Shown piece by piece: positions 15,206 to 25,105 of a stretch of 60,451 bases of DNA. The notes beneath the pieces are model-generated. The model ran no database searches. It was not told the DNA's origin and was given only the letters and a program-made list of their open reading frames with translations. Source of the stretch: Kribbella turkmenica (GTDB lineage Bacteria > Actinomycetota > Actinomycetes > Propionibacteriales > Kribbellaceae); assembly GCF_004348725.1 (NCBI RefSeq), contig NZ_SMKR01000017.1, positions 1 through 60,451 of the forward strand, written 5' to 3'. Every line of letters starts with the position of its first letter. Position 1 is the stretch's first letter. Position numbers and translations under genes: made by a program.

Positions 15206-17470
15206 CTAGAAGGTCAAGCGATCCAGGACCGTCTTTGCCGTCGTGCGCGCGTCCTCGTCGTCCAGCGGTGAACCGTGGCTGTCAGTCAGGTAGAACACGT
15301 CCACACACTCCGCTCCCAGCGTGCTGACGTGGGCTGACCGGATGTCGGCGCCGGTCGACGCGATGGCCGACGTGACGTCGTACAGCAGGCCTGGACGGTC
15401 GTGCGCTCGCACCTGCAGCACCGTGGCGGTCTCTGATGCGCCAAGCAACAGATCCACCCGGCTCGCGAACCGTGCCTTCGCTGCTGACGAGTCACGAGCA
15501 GTCAAGCGCCGTACCAGATCGGTGTCGTCGCGCAGGGCAACCGCCAGCCGGTCCCGCAACCGCACTGGGTCCGGAGCCGATCCGGCCACGGTCCACTGCG
15601 AGATGCCCAGCCCCTCGACCGACGTGATCACGGCGGACCGTACGGCGAGCCGCTCAACGGCCAGCACGGCCGCAACCGTGGACAGCGTGCCCACCTGATC
15701 GGGTACGGCGACGTTGACGCGCACGTCACCGTGATGCTCGGACACGGTCACGCCCAACCGCCCGACCCCGACGACCTGGTGCAGCGCCGGAACGGGAATC
15801 GGCGGAGCCTCGCTCCACATGCTCTCCCCTCCCCCGGCCAGCTCACTGCGCACACGGCGGCACAACTCCCCGACCAGCCGCATCCGCCACGGCGAGGAGG
15901 CCGCGGGCCCGGCCGCACGCGCGTCGGCATAGGTCAGGGCCTCCAGCAGGTCCAGCGTCTCGGTGTCGTGGACGATCCCGGCCACCAGTTCGACCGTCAT
16001 CGGGTCGTCCAGGTCCCGCCGGGTGGCGACCTGCGCGAGCATCAGATGCTGCCGCACCAGCAAGGCGATCGTGTCGGCATCCGCCGAAGCGAAGCCGAGC
16101 CGGTGAGCCACTCTCGCCGCGATCACCGCTCCGGTGACGCTGTGGTCGCCGTCGACCGCCTTGCCGAGATCGTGCAGCAGTGCGGAGACCAGCAGCAGAT
16201 CGGGCCGCCGGACGTCGCGGACCATCGTGGACGCCTCGACACAGGTCTCCAGCAAATGCCGATCGACGGTGAACCGGTGGATCGCCGACTGCGGCGGCCG
16301 GAACCGCACCGTGTCCCACTCCGGCAGGATCCGCGAGATGTAGCCGGCCTGGTCCAGCGCCTCCCACACCTCGAGCAGACCGTTGCCCGCGCCAAGCAGC
16401 GCGCACAGCAGCCGCCGGGCCTCACCCGGCCAGGGTTCCGGCAACTCCAGGGCACGCTTGGCCAGCCGTCCGCAGACAGCAGGGGACAACACGAGCTCCC
16501 GGTCCGCAGCAACCGCAGCAGCACGCAATCCCAGTACTGCGTCCCGTTCGGGTCGCGCGTCCGGCATCAGCACGACCTCGCCCTCGTGCTGACCGACACC
16601 CTCATCGAGTGCCAACAGCAGCGGTCCCCCGCTCCGGTGGCGACGCCTGGAACGCGGTGGCCGGGTCATCAGGCTCTCGATCCGCCGCCAGGAAACGTCG
16701 CAGACGTGCGCGAGCGTCCGTCCGGTCGAGTAGACGTGCCGCAGCAGTTCGTCCCGGCCGTCCAGACCGAGGCCCGCGGCGACTTCTCCGGCCACGTCCG
16801 CCACCAACCGGTCGGTGGCCCGCCCAGAAACTGTGTGCAGCTCGTCCCGGATGTCCAGCAGGTCCAGTCGAGCCCGCTCGACCACCGGATGCGGTACGTC
16901 GATCAACCAGGACGCCACCAAGGCACGCAGTACGACGGCGTCGCGCAGGCCGCCGTACGCCTCCTTGAGGTCAGGTTCCGCGAGGTGTGCGAGCTCTCCG
17001 ACCGATGCGGCCCGGTCTTTGCAGGCCTGCGCGAGTCCAGGCAGCCGCGCACGGGCCGTACGACGCCAGTCCGCCATCAGTACCGACCGGAGCTGCAGGG
17101 TGAGGTGGGAGTCGCCGGCGACGTGCCGTGCGTCCAGCAGGCCGAGGGCGACCCGGAGGTCGCCGGCAGCCGCCTTCTGCGCCTCCGCGACGGTGCGGAC
17201 GCTGTGGTCCAGCTTCGTCCGGGAGTCCCACAGCGGGTACCAGATCTGCGCGGCCAGCTCGTCCACCCGTGGGTACCCCTCGGCGTGCACGAGCATCACG
17301 TCGAGGTCGCTGTACGGCGACAGCTCCTCCCGGCCGTAGCCGCCGACGGCGACCAGCGCGACGCCCTCGGTGGGCACACCGAGGGCGTCACAGGCTTTCG
17401 AGAGGAGCAGGTACAGCAGCGCGTCGGCCTCCTCGGCACGAACGCGCCGCTGCTCTGCCCGGTCCACCAT
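15206..17470 (-). CDS. glnD: [Protein-PII] uridylyl/adenylyltransferase GlnD
   Basis: 754 residues, shorter than the ~890 of enterobacterial GlnD but normal for actinobacteria. Order: nucleotidyltransferase domain (VGGYGREELSPYSDLDVML near 45), HD domain (LLLVSALLHDLGKAVDGDHS at about 440), and two ACT domains at the end (VRVNVAVPDQVGTLSTVAAV; VLQVRAHDRPGLLYDVTSAI). It modifies the T-loop Tyr of PII according to nitrogen status; in actinobacteria studied the group is AMP rather than UMP. The start ATG abuts the glnB stop, so translation is coupled. The ACT domains probably sense glutamine. Confidence 0.96.
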   Translation of the reverse strand: MVDRAEQRRVRAEEADALLYLLLSKACDALGVPTEGVALVAVGGYGREELSPYSDLDVMLVHAEGYPRVDELAAQIWYPLWDSRTKLDHSVRTVAEAQKAAAGDLRVALGLLDARHVAGDSHLTLQLRSVLMADWRRTARARLPGLAQACKDRAASVGELAHLAEPDLKEAYGGLRDAVVLRALVASWLIDVPHPVVERARLDLLDIRDELHTVSGRATDRLVADVAGEVAAGLGLDGRDELLRHVYSTGRTLAHVCDVSWRRIESLMTRPPRSRRRHRSGGPLLLALDEGVGQHEGEVVLMPDARPERDAVLGLRAAAVAADRELVLSPAVCGRLAKRALELPEPWPGEARRLLCALLGAGNGLLEVWEALDQAGYISRILPEWDTVRFRPPQSAIHRFTVDRHLLETCVEASTMVRDVRRPDLLLVSALLHDLGKAVDGDHSVTGAVIAARVAHRLGFASADADTIALLVRQHLMLAQVATRRDLDDPMTVELVAGIVHDTETLDLLEALTYADARAAGPAASSPWRMRLVGELCRRVRSELAGGGESMWSEAPPIPVPALHQVVGVGRLGVTVSEHHGDVRVNVAVPDQVGTLSTVAAVLAVERLAVRSAVITSVEGLGISQWTVAGSAPDPVRLRDRLAVALRDDTDLVRRLTARDSSAAKARFASRVDLLLGASETATVLQVRAHDRPGLLYDVTSAIASTGADIRSAHVSTLGAECVDVFYLTDSHGSPLDDEDARTTAKTVLDRLTF

Positions 17471-19146
<1,676 letters not shown>

Positions 19147-19280
19147 CAACGTCATCCCTTCCATCGATCCGGTGGTGGCCGGCGCCCTTTCGGCGGGGTG
19201 AGCTCCACAACGGCGGAGAGCCCGCGCCTGGCCACACCGCACACGGTGTCGGCGCGGGGTTTCAGCCGATCGGTCCGTTT

Positions 19281-19327
19281 GTTTCAGGCATGTGACAAAG
19301 AGGGCGTTCAGGTGACATCGAGGTGAC
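19281..19327 (-). promoter_or_regulatory. GlnR-type boxes upstream of amtB
   Basis: On the minus strand: GTCAC (19323-19327), 6 nt, GTCAC (19312-19316), 15 nt, GTCAC (19292-19296), 6 nt, GAAAC (19281-19285). The last pair is an exact GTnAC-n6-GAAAC element, as known for actinobacterial GlnR at amtB. AGGTGACATCG is tandemly duplicated at 19310-19331. Another GAAAC is at 19259-19263, and a small hairpin ACACCG/CGGTGT is at 19234-19249. Confidence 0.7.
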
Positions 19328-19411
19328 ATCGGCGAAGTTGTGGCACTCTGGCCTGGACCACACGGGTTCGCAGCCGCGCCACTGCACCCGTCCGAGCTGG
19401 GGAAACACCAC

Positions 19412-20056
19412 ATGGGGACCAATCACGGGGTGAGGCCGCGCCGCGGCAGGCCACGGGACCCGGACGCGGAACCGAGGATCCGCCGGTACGCCGTGCAGCT
19501 GCTGCTGGAGCGCGGGTTCGACGGAATGACGGTGGACGACGTCGCCGAGGCCGCCGGGGTCGGCAAGGCGACGATCTACCGCCGCTGGGCGAGCAAGGAG
19601 CAACTGGCCAACGACGCCCTGGCCGACCTGTTCGACATCGAGATCCCCGATGCCGACACCGGCTCGATCGCGGGCGACCTGCGCCAGGTCTACTACGACG
19701 CCCTGAAGTTCGTGAACAGCAAGGAAGGGCTGGCCCTGATCCGGCTGGCAGTGTCCGAGGCGACCCGCGACGAGCGGTCGGCCACGATCTACCGGGCCTT
19801 CCTGGAACGGCGGATCCAGCTGACCGAGGCCGCGCTGGCCCGGGCGCGGGCCCGGGGGGAACCGGTCCGGAGCAACGTGGACACGACGCTGGTGGTGCAG
19901 TGGCTGGCCGGGGTGTTCGTCATCCGGGCGCTCACCGGTGAGGACATGCCGACTCCTGAGGACGCCGACCGGCTGCTCATGTTCACGATGCGCTGCGTCA
20001 TGGACGACGGCTCAGGGCCGGATCCCGGGGCCGAGAGCAACTCCGTCCACGGCTAG
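19412..20056 (+). CDS. TetR-family transcriptional regulator
   Basis: 214 residues from ATG 19412 (GGGGAAA 9 nt upstream); a longer frame to 19340 is less likely. An Arg-rich lead (RPRRGRPRDP) precedes the HTH at about 35-60: MTVDDVAEAAGVGKATIYRRW. The C-terminal ligand domain resembles the TetR_C_16/AcrR-like subgroup. It is divergent from amtB across a 265-bp region that also holds the GlnR boxes, and its 3' end overlaps the next convergent gene by 45 nt. Target and ligand are unknown; control of the neighbouring genes is possible but unsupported. Confidence 0.9.
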   Translation: MGTNHGVRPRRGRPRDPDAEPRIRRYAVQLLLERGFDGMTVDDVAEAAGVGKATIYRRWASKEQLANDALADLFDIEIPDADTGSIAGDLRQVYYDALKFVNSKEGLALIRLAVSEATRDERSATIYRAFLERRIQLTEAALARARARGEPVRSNVDTTLVVQWLAGVFVIRALTGEDMPTPEDADRLLMFTMRCVMDDGSGPDPGAESNSVHG

Positions 20057-21244
20057 CTCGGTGACGCGTTGCACCCGGCCGGACCGGACGTCCCAGGCGA
20101 GCAGCCAGCCCCGAACCTGAATCACCGGCTTGTAGTCGTCGTACCAGCCCAGTACGGCGCAGCAGCCGGGCTGACGGACGTCCTGCGGGTCCATGGCCGG
20201 AGTGCTCCGATCGGCCTCCCCCAGGACCAGCAGACTGCTGGGAAGTGCGCGCAGGGTGGAGATGGCCGCGACCACCTGGGGCTGCGAGGCCTTGGTGGGC
20301 ACCTGCTGGAGGTCGTCCGAGACGAACAGACGGGCCGTCATCGTGTACGTCGAGAAGGTCTGGCCCACCCAGGTCCGCACCGGCAGGTCCAGTTCGCTGT
20401 CCACCGCCCACTCACCGTTGCCGCGGTACCGGAGTACGGCGTCGCGCTCGATCCGGAACGGCGCCGTGATCGAGGCGGGGTTCGCGGACGGCGGGATGGC
20501 GACCACGGACTGTTCGCCGTCGCCTCCGCGCACGTGCACGCGGTAGGCCTTACCCGGCCCGCTCACCAGCACCTGCTGCGCATCCGGCGTCCAGGCCACG
20601 CTGCGGAGGTCGCGCGTCGGCAACGGGTAGCGGGAGACCTCGGCGGTCACCACGTCGAGCGTGACCAGCTCGCCCGGTTGCGGGAACGCCGCGGTGCGCC
20701 CGTCAGGCGAGACGGCGCCCGAGCTCAGGGGCGACCCGCTGCTGATCGGCGCCAGTTGCAGGTCCGCACGCGCCCAGGTCGAGTCGCCGCCGAGCAGGAG
20801 CGCGTCGTACCGGCCGTTGCGTTCCTCCAGCATCAGGGCAGCCGGGTTCTCGATCGGGTGCTCGGTCAACGAATCAACGTCGTCCGGCGCGCCCAGGCGA
20901 TCGCCGAGTGGCGTGTAGACCCGGTCGAGGAACCGCTCGCTGCCGGCCGGCGGGGCGAGCCAGTAGTCGATCCCGGCGATCTGGCCCTCGGGCGGGACGT
21001 GGCCCGGCGGGAGACTCGGGGTGGTCGGCGGCGGCACCAGTTCGGCGTTCCTGCTGCCACTCACCCCCGCGCCGATCGCCAGCACCACAGCGAGGGCCAG
21101 CGCGGCCAGCAAGCCGATCACCACGTTGCGGCGCTGGCGGCGCCGGGTCTCCAGCCCGCCGGCCCAGGCGGTGTCGGCCAGGTCGGGTTCGGGGAGCCGG
21201 TCGGCCGCCTGGTAGAGCAGCGGCCGGATGTCCTCGCGCCTCAT
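20012..21244 (-). CDS. Single-pass membrane protein with beta-propeller-like ectodomain (sigma partner)
   Basis: 410 residues. A cytoplasmic head (about 1-38; MRREDIRPLLYQAADRLPEP) is followed by an Arg-rich stop and one membrane helix (about 42-62; VVIGLLAALALAVVLAIGAG). A Pro-rich linker leads to an extracytoplasmic domain with repeated strand pairs such as GAVSPDGRTAAFPQPGELVTLD and LRSVAWTPDAQQVLVSGPGK, typical of WD40/TolB-like blades. The ATG overlaps the stop of a SigE-family sigma gene (ATGA), so the two are translationally coupled. An anti-sigma or sensor role for the small cytoplasmic head is inferred from this arrangement only. No ZAS motif is present. Confidence 0.75.
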   Translation of the reverse strand: MRREDIRPLLYQAADRLPEPDLADTAWAGGLETRRRQRRNVVIGLLAALALAVVLAIGAGVSGSRNAELVPPPTTPSLPPGHVPPEGQIAGIDYWLAPPAGSERFLDRVYTPLGDRLGAPDDVDSLTEHPIENPAALMLEERNGRYDALLLGGDSTWARADLQLAPISSGSPLSSGAVSPDGRTAAFPQPGELVTLDVVTAEVSRYPLPTRDLRSVAWTPDAQQVLVSGPGKAYRVHVRGGDGEQSVVAIPPSANPASITAPFRIERDAVLRYRGNGEWAVDSELDLPVRTWVGQTFSTYTMTARLFVSDDLQQVPTKASQPQVVAAISTLRALPSSLLVLGEADRSTPAMDPQDVRQPGCCAVLGWYDDYKPVIQVRGWLLAWDVRSGRVQRVTELAVDGVALGPGIRP

Positions 21245-21693
21245 CGCGGATCGCCGGCGTCACGCCAGTCGCCGGCGCCGAGCGCCGCACGGAAGCGGCT
21301 GAAGGCGGCGAGGCCGTGTCCGTGCACGGTGGTGTGGGACATATTGAGTACATCGGCCACCTCGAACTCGGTCAGCTCCTCGAGGTGCAGCAGCACGAAC
21401 ACCGCTCGCTGGGCCCCGGTCAGCTCGGCCAGTGCGAGCTTGACCGGGTCGTCCTCGTCCGGAAACGCCCTCACCCGGTTCCACCGCACCAGGGCCGGCT
21501 GGTAGAGCACCCGCTGGACGAACGCATCCGGGTCGTCCACCTTGGTCCAGTGCAGCGACAGCCGGGTGAAGGCGTGCAGCAGTGCTTCCTCAGCCCGCTC
21601 CAGGTCGCCGTACACGAGGTACGCCGTACGGAGCCATCTGCCCTGCCGCGCGTCGACATACGAGGCGAAGTCCGGGTCGACCGATTTCTCCAT
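21241..21693 (-). CDS. SigE-family RNA polymerase sigma factor
   Basis: 150 residues, the short actinobacterial SigE-family size. Sigma region 2 is seen as FASYVDARQGRWLRTAYLVYGD and region 4 as LTEFEVADVLNMSHTTVHGH with an HTH. ATG 21693 has GGGAGGG just upstream. It is the first gene of a two-gene operon with the coupled membrane propeller protein. Such small factors usually respond to envelope signals; the regulon is unknown. It is unusual in lacking the standard DQR-type region 2.4 wording. Confidence 0.85.
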   Translation of the reverse strand: MEKSVDPDFASYVDARQGRWLRTAYLVYGDLERAEEALLHAFTRLSLHWTKVDDPDAFVQRVLYQPALVRWNRVRAFPDEDDPVKLALAELTGAQRAVFVLLHLEELTEFEVADVLNMSHTTVHGHGLAAFSRFRAALGAGDWRDAGDPR

Positions 21694-21719
21694 CCACCCT
21701 CCCGCCTCTATTCAACTCC

Positions 21720-22664
21720 TCAACGACTGCGCGCGGCCACCGCCAGTCGCGTCTCTTCCGCGATCAGGTCCGCGTTGACACCGCCGGCCGCCATCAGTCC
21801 ACCGGCCGCGGCGGGCATCACGGTCGCGCGGGCGTCGGTCACGTTGCCGGCGACGAAGACTCCCGGGACGGCGGTCGCCCCCTGCGCATCGGCCGCGACG
21901 ATCGCGCCCACCACCATGCCGTTGTTCTCCTGCTCGACGATCTCGAGGCCCAGGTCGGCCAGGAAGGCGGCCCGCGCGCGCAGGCTGGTCTGCACCGCCA
22001 GAGCCTGGCTCGGGATGATCCGGCCACCCTCCAACCGGACACCGGTCAGCTGGTCGCCCTCCACCTCGAGCTGCTCGACTTTCCCCTGCACGACAGCGAT
22101 TCCGCGGGCGGCGAGCTGCTCCCACTGCTCGTCGGTCGGCTCCGGCGCAGTGTGCAGGAAGAGGGTGACGTCGTCACTCAACTGCCGGAACAGCAGCGCC
22201 TGGAACGTCGCCATCCCAGTGGTGGCCAGGACGCCGATCGCCTGGTCACGCACCTCCCACCCGTGGCAGTACGGGCAGTGCACGACGTCCCGACCCCACC
22301 GCTCCGCCAGCCCCTGGACGTCGGGCAGCACGTCCGTCAGCCCGGTCGTCACCAGCAGCCGCCGGCCCTGGTACGCCGTACCGTCGGCAAGCTCGACGGT
22401 GAACAGCTCGTCCCGGCGGGCCGTGGTCACGGTGCCGGTGACGAACTCACCGCCATACCCGGCGACCTCCTCGCGGCCGATCGCGTACAGCTCGGCCGGT
22501 GGGATGCCGTCGCGGGTGAGGACGTTGTGCACTCCCTCGGCCGGGGCGTTGCGCGGCGTGCCGTCGTCGACGACCAGCACCGACCGGCGCGACCGCACCA
22601 GCGCCAGTGCACCACTCAGCCCGGCGGCTCCTCCGCCGATCACTATCACGTCATAGGTCTTCAT
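21720..22664 (-). CDS. FAD/NAD(P)-dependent thioredoxin-reductase-like oxidoreductase
   Basis: 314 residues from ATG 22664 (GGAG 10 nt upstream). Rossmann motif VIVIGGGAAGLSGALAL at about 5-22, redox pair VVHCPYCHGWEV near 135, second nucleotide-binding motif IGVLATTGMATFQAL in degenerate form, and the C-terminal FAD motif PGVFVAGNVTDA. This is the TrxB-like fold. The second glycine motif is altered from GxGxxG, so NADPH use may differ from classical thioredoxin reductase. It is divergent from an XRE-cupin regulator across an 80-bp region containing a perfect palindrome, so control by that regulator is likely. Confidence 0.85.
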   Translation of the reverse strand: MKTYDVIVIGGGAAGLSGALALVRSRRSVLVVDDGTPRNAPAEGVHNVLTRDGIPPAELYAIGREEVAGYGGEFVTGTVTTARRDELFTVELADGTAYQGRRLLVTTGLTDVLPDVQGLAERWGRDVVHCPYCHGWEVRDQAIGVLATTGMATFQALLFRQLSDDVTLFLHTAPEPTDEQWEQLAARGIAVVQGKVEQLEVEGDQLTGVRLEGGRIIPSQALAVQTSLRARAAFLADLGLEIVEQENNGMVVGAIVAADAQGATAVPGVFVAGNVTDARATVMPAAAGGLMAAGGVNADLIAEETRLAVAARSR

Positions 22665-22727
22665 CTCTCGGACTCCTCTCTCGGTGACTCGATGATCCGC
22701 GATGTTTTTCGTTTTCGACAACATTGT

Positions 22728-22742
22728 TTGCCATAATGGCAA
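22728..22742 (+). promoter_or_regulatory. Palindrome over a leaderless -10 of the XRE-cupin gene
   Basis: TTGCCATAATGGCAA is a perfect 15-bp palindrome. It contains CATAAT (22732-22737), a -10 placed 6 nt before ATG 22744, typical of leaderless actinobacterial mRNAs. A repressor bound here would block its own promoter. Confidence 0.65.
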
Positions 22743-22743
22743 G

Positions 22744-23319
22744 ATGGAGACCTTCGACGACGTTCTCGAGGCGGTCGGGCCGCGGCTGCGGAAGCTGCGG
22801 GCCGAGCGGCGGACGACACTGGCCCAGCTGTCCGAGTCCACCGGAATATCGGTGAGCACTCTGTCCCGCCTGGAGTCCGGGCAGCGCCGGCCGACCCTGG
22901 AGCTGCTGCTGCCGCTCGCCCGTGCGCACCAGGTGCAGCTGGACGAACTGGTGGACGCTCCCCCGACCGGCGATCCGCGGATCCACGCCAAACCGATCAA
23001 GCACCACGGCGTGGTGCACATCCCGCTGTCCCGGCGGCCGGGCGGGCTGCAGGCGTTCAAGCAGGTCGTGCCGGCGGGCTGGCCGGGCGGCGACGTGGAG
23101 CAGAAGACCCACGAGGGCTACGACTGGTTCTACGTGCTGTCCGGACGGATCCGGCTGGTGCTCGGCGACAAGGACTTCGTGCTGGCCGAAGGCGAGGCGG
23201 CGGAGTTCGACACCCGGGTCCCGCACTGGTTCGGCAACCCGGGGCCCGGTCCGGCCGAGATGTTGTGCCTGTACGGGCCGCAGGGCGAACGGATGCATGT
23301 ACGCGCCCGCACCCGGTAG
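22744..23319 (+). CDS. XRE-family regulator with C-terminal cupin domain
   Basis: 191 residues from ATG 22744 (METFDDVLEAVGPRL). HTH at about 14-68: TTLAQLSESTGISVSTLSRLESGQ. The cupin sensor at about 85-185 has the barrel pattern HEGYDWFYVLSGRIRLVLG and EFDTRVPHWFGNPG. The upstream in-frame ATG at 22702 is inside the promoter and rejected. No Shine-Dalgarno is visible, consistent with a leaderless message. It probably represses itself and the divergent redox enzyme through the palindrome on its -10; the ligand is unknown. Confidence 0.9.
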   Translation: METFDDVLEAVGPRLRKLRAERRTTLAQLSESTGISVSTLSRLESGQRRPTLELLLPLARAHQVQLDELVDAPPTGDPRIHAKPIKHHGVVHIPLSRRPGGLQAFKQVVPAGWPGGDVEQKTHEGYDWFYVLSGRIRLVLGDKDFVLAEGEAAEFDTRVPHWFGNPGPGPAEMLCLYGPQGERMHVRARTR

Positions 23320-23374
23320 CCTTCGCGGGCTCGGTTTTCGGCGGGTGCGGAAGCTGCTGTCAGCGGCGCGTTGT

Positions 23375-24592
23375 TCACCCGCGGTCGTTGGCATCGCCGG
23401 CCGACCTGACCGCGGCCGCCTTCGCGGACAGGTAGTCGCGTTCCGGCTTGGACGTCGTCCGGCGGGCCGCCTCACGGAAGTGGTGCGCGGCGGTCCCGAA
23501 GTCGCCGCGCATCTCGTACAGGTGTCCGCGAACTGCGTCCAGGCGGTAGTGGCCGGCGAGCTCCTCGTCCAACGGCTCCAGCAGCTCGAGTCCGGCGCCA
23601 GGGCCCCGAACCATGGCGGCCGCGATGGCTCGGTTGAGTTTCACCATCGGGTTGCCGGAGAGGGTCTCCAGCAGTCCGTACAGGGCGAGGATCTGCGGCC
23701 AGTCCGTGTCTTCCGGGCGGTCGACCTCGTCGTGCAGCGCGGCGATCGCGGCCTGCAGCTGGTACTCGCCCAGCGGCGGCGTAGCGAACGCTTCGACCGC
23801 CAGCGCGACGCCCTCAGTGATGTAGTCCTTGTTCCACAGTGAGCGGTCCTGCTCCGCCAGTGGGATCAGCTCACCGGCGCTTCCGGTGCGTGCGGCCCGA
23901 CGCGCGTCACTGAGCAGCATCAACGCGAGCAGTCCGGCCACCTGGCCGTTCTCGGGCAGCAGGGCACGGACGGCGCGGGTCAGCCGGATCGCCTCGCCGG
24001 ACAGGTCGCTGCGCTGCAGTTCCGGACCGCTGCTGGTCGTGTAGCCCTCGTTGAACATCAGGTAGAGCACGTGCAGGACGTTGCGCAACCGCTCCTCGCC
24101 GGCGTCCAGTTCGAAGGCCGCGCCCTTGAGTTTCTGCTTCGCCCGGCTGATCCGTTGCGCCATCGTTGCCTCAGGCACCAAGTAGGCGCGCCCGATCTCG
24201 GCGGTGGTCAGGCCGCCGACGGCGCGCAGCGTCAACGCGATCGCGGACGCCGGCGTCAACGTGGGGTGGCAGCACAGGAACAGCAGCCGCAGGGTGTCGT
24301 CATGCTCCTCGACGTCCTCCGGCGGGACGTCGCGCAGGGCGGCCCGCTCCTCGCGCCGGCGCCGGGCCTGCTCCTGCCGGACCTCGTCGATCAGCCGCCG
24401 CGAGGCGGTCTGGATCAGCCACGCCTTCGGCTTGTCCGGTGTACCGTCGCGCGGCCACGTGGTGGCCGCCGCCAGCAGCGCCTCCTGGACGGCGTCCTCG
24501 GCCGCGGCGAAGTCACCGGACCACCGGACCACCGCACCGAGGACCTGCGGCGTGAGCTCACGCAGCAGGTCCTCGATCGACTGGCTGGTCAC
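23375..24592 (-). CDS. ECF42-type sigma factor with C-terminal TPR-like extension
   Basis: 405 residues from GTG 24592 (TSQSIEDLLRELTPQVL). Region 2 WSGDFAAAEDAVQEALLAA and region 4 LTTAEIGRAYLVPEATMAQ are followed by about 200 residues of helical extension (GNPMVKLNRAIAAAMVRGP, RGDFGTAAHHFREAARR), which is required for activity in studied ECF42 factors and replaces an anti-sigma. The GTG overlaps the stop of the upstream DGPF gene (GTGA). A promoter of the ECF42 type lies before that gene, so the pair probably autoregulates. Confidence 0.92.
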   Translation of the reverse strand: MTSQSIEDLLRELTPQVLGAVVRWSGDFAAAEDAVQEALLAAATTWPRDGTPDKPKAWLIQTASRRLIDEVRQEQARRRREERAALRDVPPEDVEEHDDTLRLLFLCCHPTLTPASAIALTLRAVGGLTTAEIGRAYLVPEATMAQRISRAKQKLKGAAFELDAGEERLRNVLHVLYLMFNEGYTTSSGPELQRSDLSGEAIRLTRAVRALLPENGQVAGLLALMLLSDARRAARTGSAGELIPLAEQDRSLWNKDYITEGVALAVEAFATPPLGEYQLQAAIAALHDEVDRPEDTDWPQILALYGLLETLSGNPMVKLNRAIAAAMVRGPGAGLELLEPLDEELAGHYRLDAVRGHLYEMRGDFGTAAHHFREAARRTTSKPERDYLSAKAAAVRSAGDANDRG

Positions 24593-25026
24593 ATCGCCGG
24601 GTCGCCGCGCCGGAGGTCCCCGACGTCGTAGAGATCGGCGTCGGAGTCCATCACGCGGCGGACCTCGATCGGCTGCTCGACCGGCACGCCGCCCGGGCCG
24701 GGCGCCGCGGACAGCTCCGCCGCGATCTCCAGCGCCCGCTCCTCCGACTCGACGTCGACCATCTGGTAGCCGGCCAGGATCTCCTTGGACTCGGCGTACG
24801 GACCGTCGGTCACCACCGGCGCGTTCACCCCGGCCGCACGGACCACCTTGGCGTGCGACGGCCACGTCAGCGCCTGGGCCTCGACGAGCTCGCCGCTCGC
24901 GCGCAGCCGGTCCAGGTGGTCGGTCAGGTACTGCATGTGCGCCTTCATGTCCGGCTCGTCCCACTCCAGCATCGGGGTGTCGACGTTTCCGCCGTCCATG
25001 TTCACCAGCAGCAAGAACCTCGTCAT
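24589..25026 (-). CDS. DGPF/YCII-family protein
   Basis: 145 residues, ferredoxin-like fold. MTRFLLLVNMDG at the start and VVTDGPYAESKEILAGYQMVDV, carrying the DGPF-type signature as DGPY, define the family. DGPF proteins are the conserved partners and targets of ECF42 sigma factors. Function is unknown; related YCII domains have a His-Asp pair in some hydrolases, not clearly seen here. First gene of the operon, preceded by GGAGGAGA and a candidate ECF42 promoter. Confidence 0.9.
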   Translation of the reverse strand: MTRFLLLVNMDGGNVDTPMLEWDEPDMKAHMQYLTDHLDRLRASGELVEAQALTWPSHAKVVRAAGVNAPVVTDGPYAESKEILAGYQMVDVESEERALEIAAELSAAPGPGGVPVEQPIEVRRVMDSDADLYDVGDLRRGDPAM

Positions 25027-25072
25027 GTCATCTCCTCCTCGCTGCCCATCCTCGGGCTCGTGTCACCCACGG

Positions 25073-25099
25073 GACGAGACCGGCACGCGGTTTTCGACA
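25073..25099 (-). promoter_or_regulatory. ECF42-type promoter before the DGPF gene
   Basis: Minus strand TGTCGA (25094-25099), 17-nt spacer, CGTC (25073-25076), about 50 nt upstream of the ATG. TGTCGA with a CGTC-type -10 is, as I recall, the motif reported for ECF42 targets, which here are DGPF genes. Found by eye. Confidence 0.65.
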
Positions 25100-25105
25100 T
25101 TCCGC

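Noticed and set aside
19147-19422. An N-terminal extension of AmtB
   Set aside because: It covers the GlnR boxes, and the start with GGAAGGG at 19146 fits the family length.
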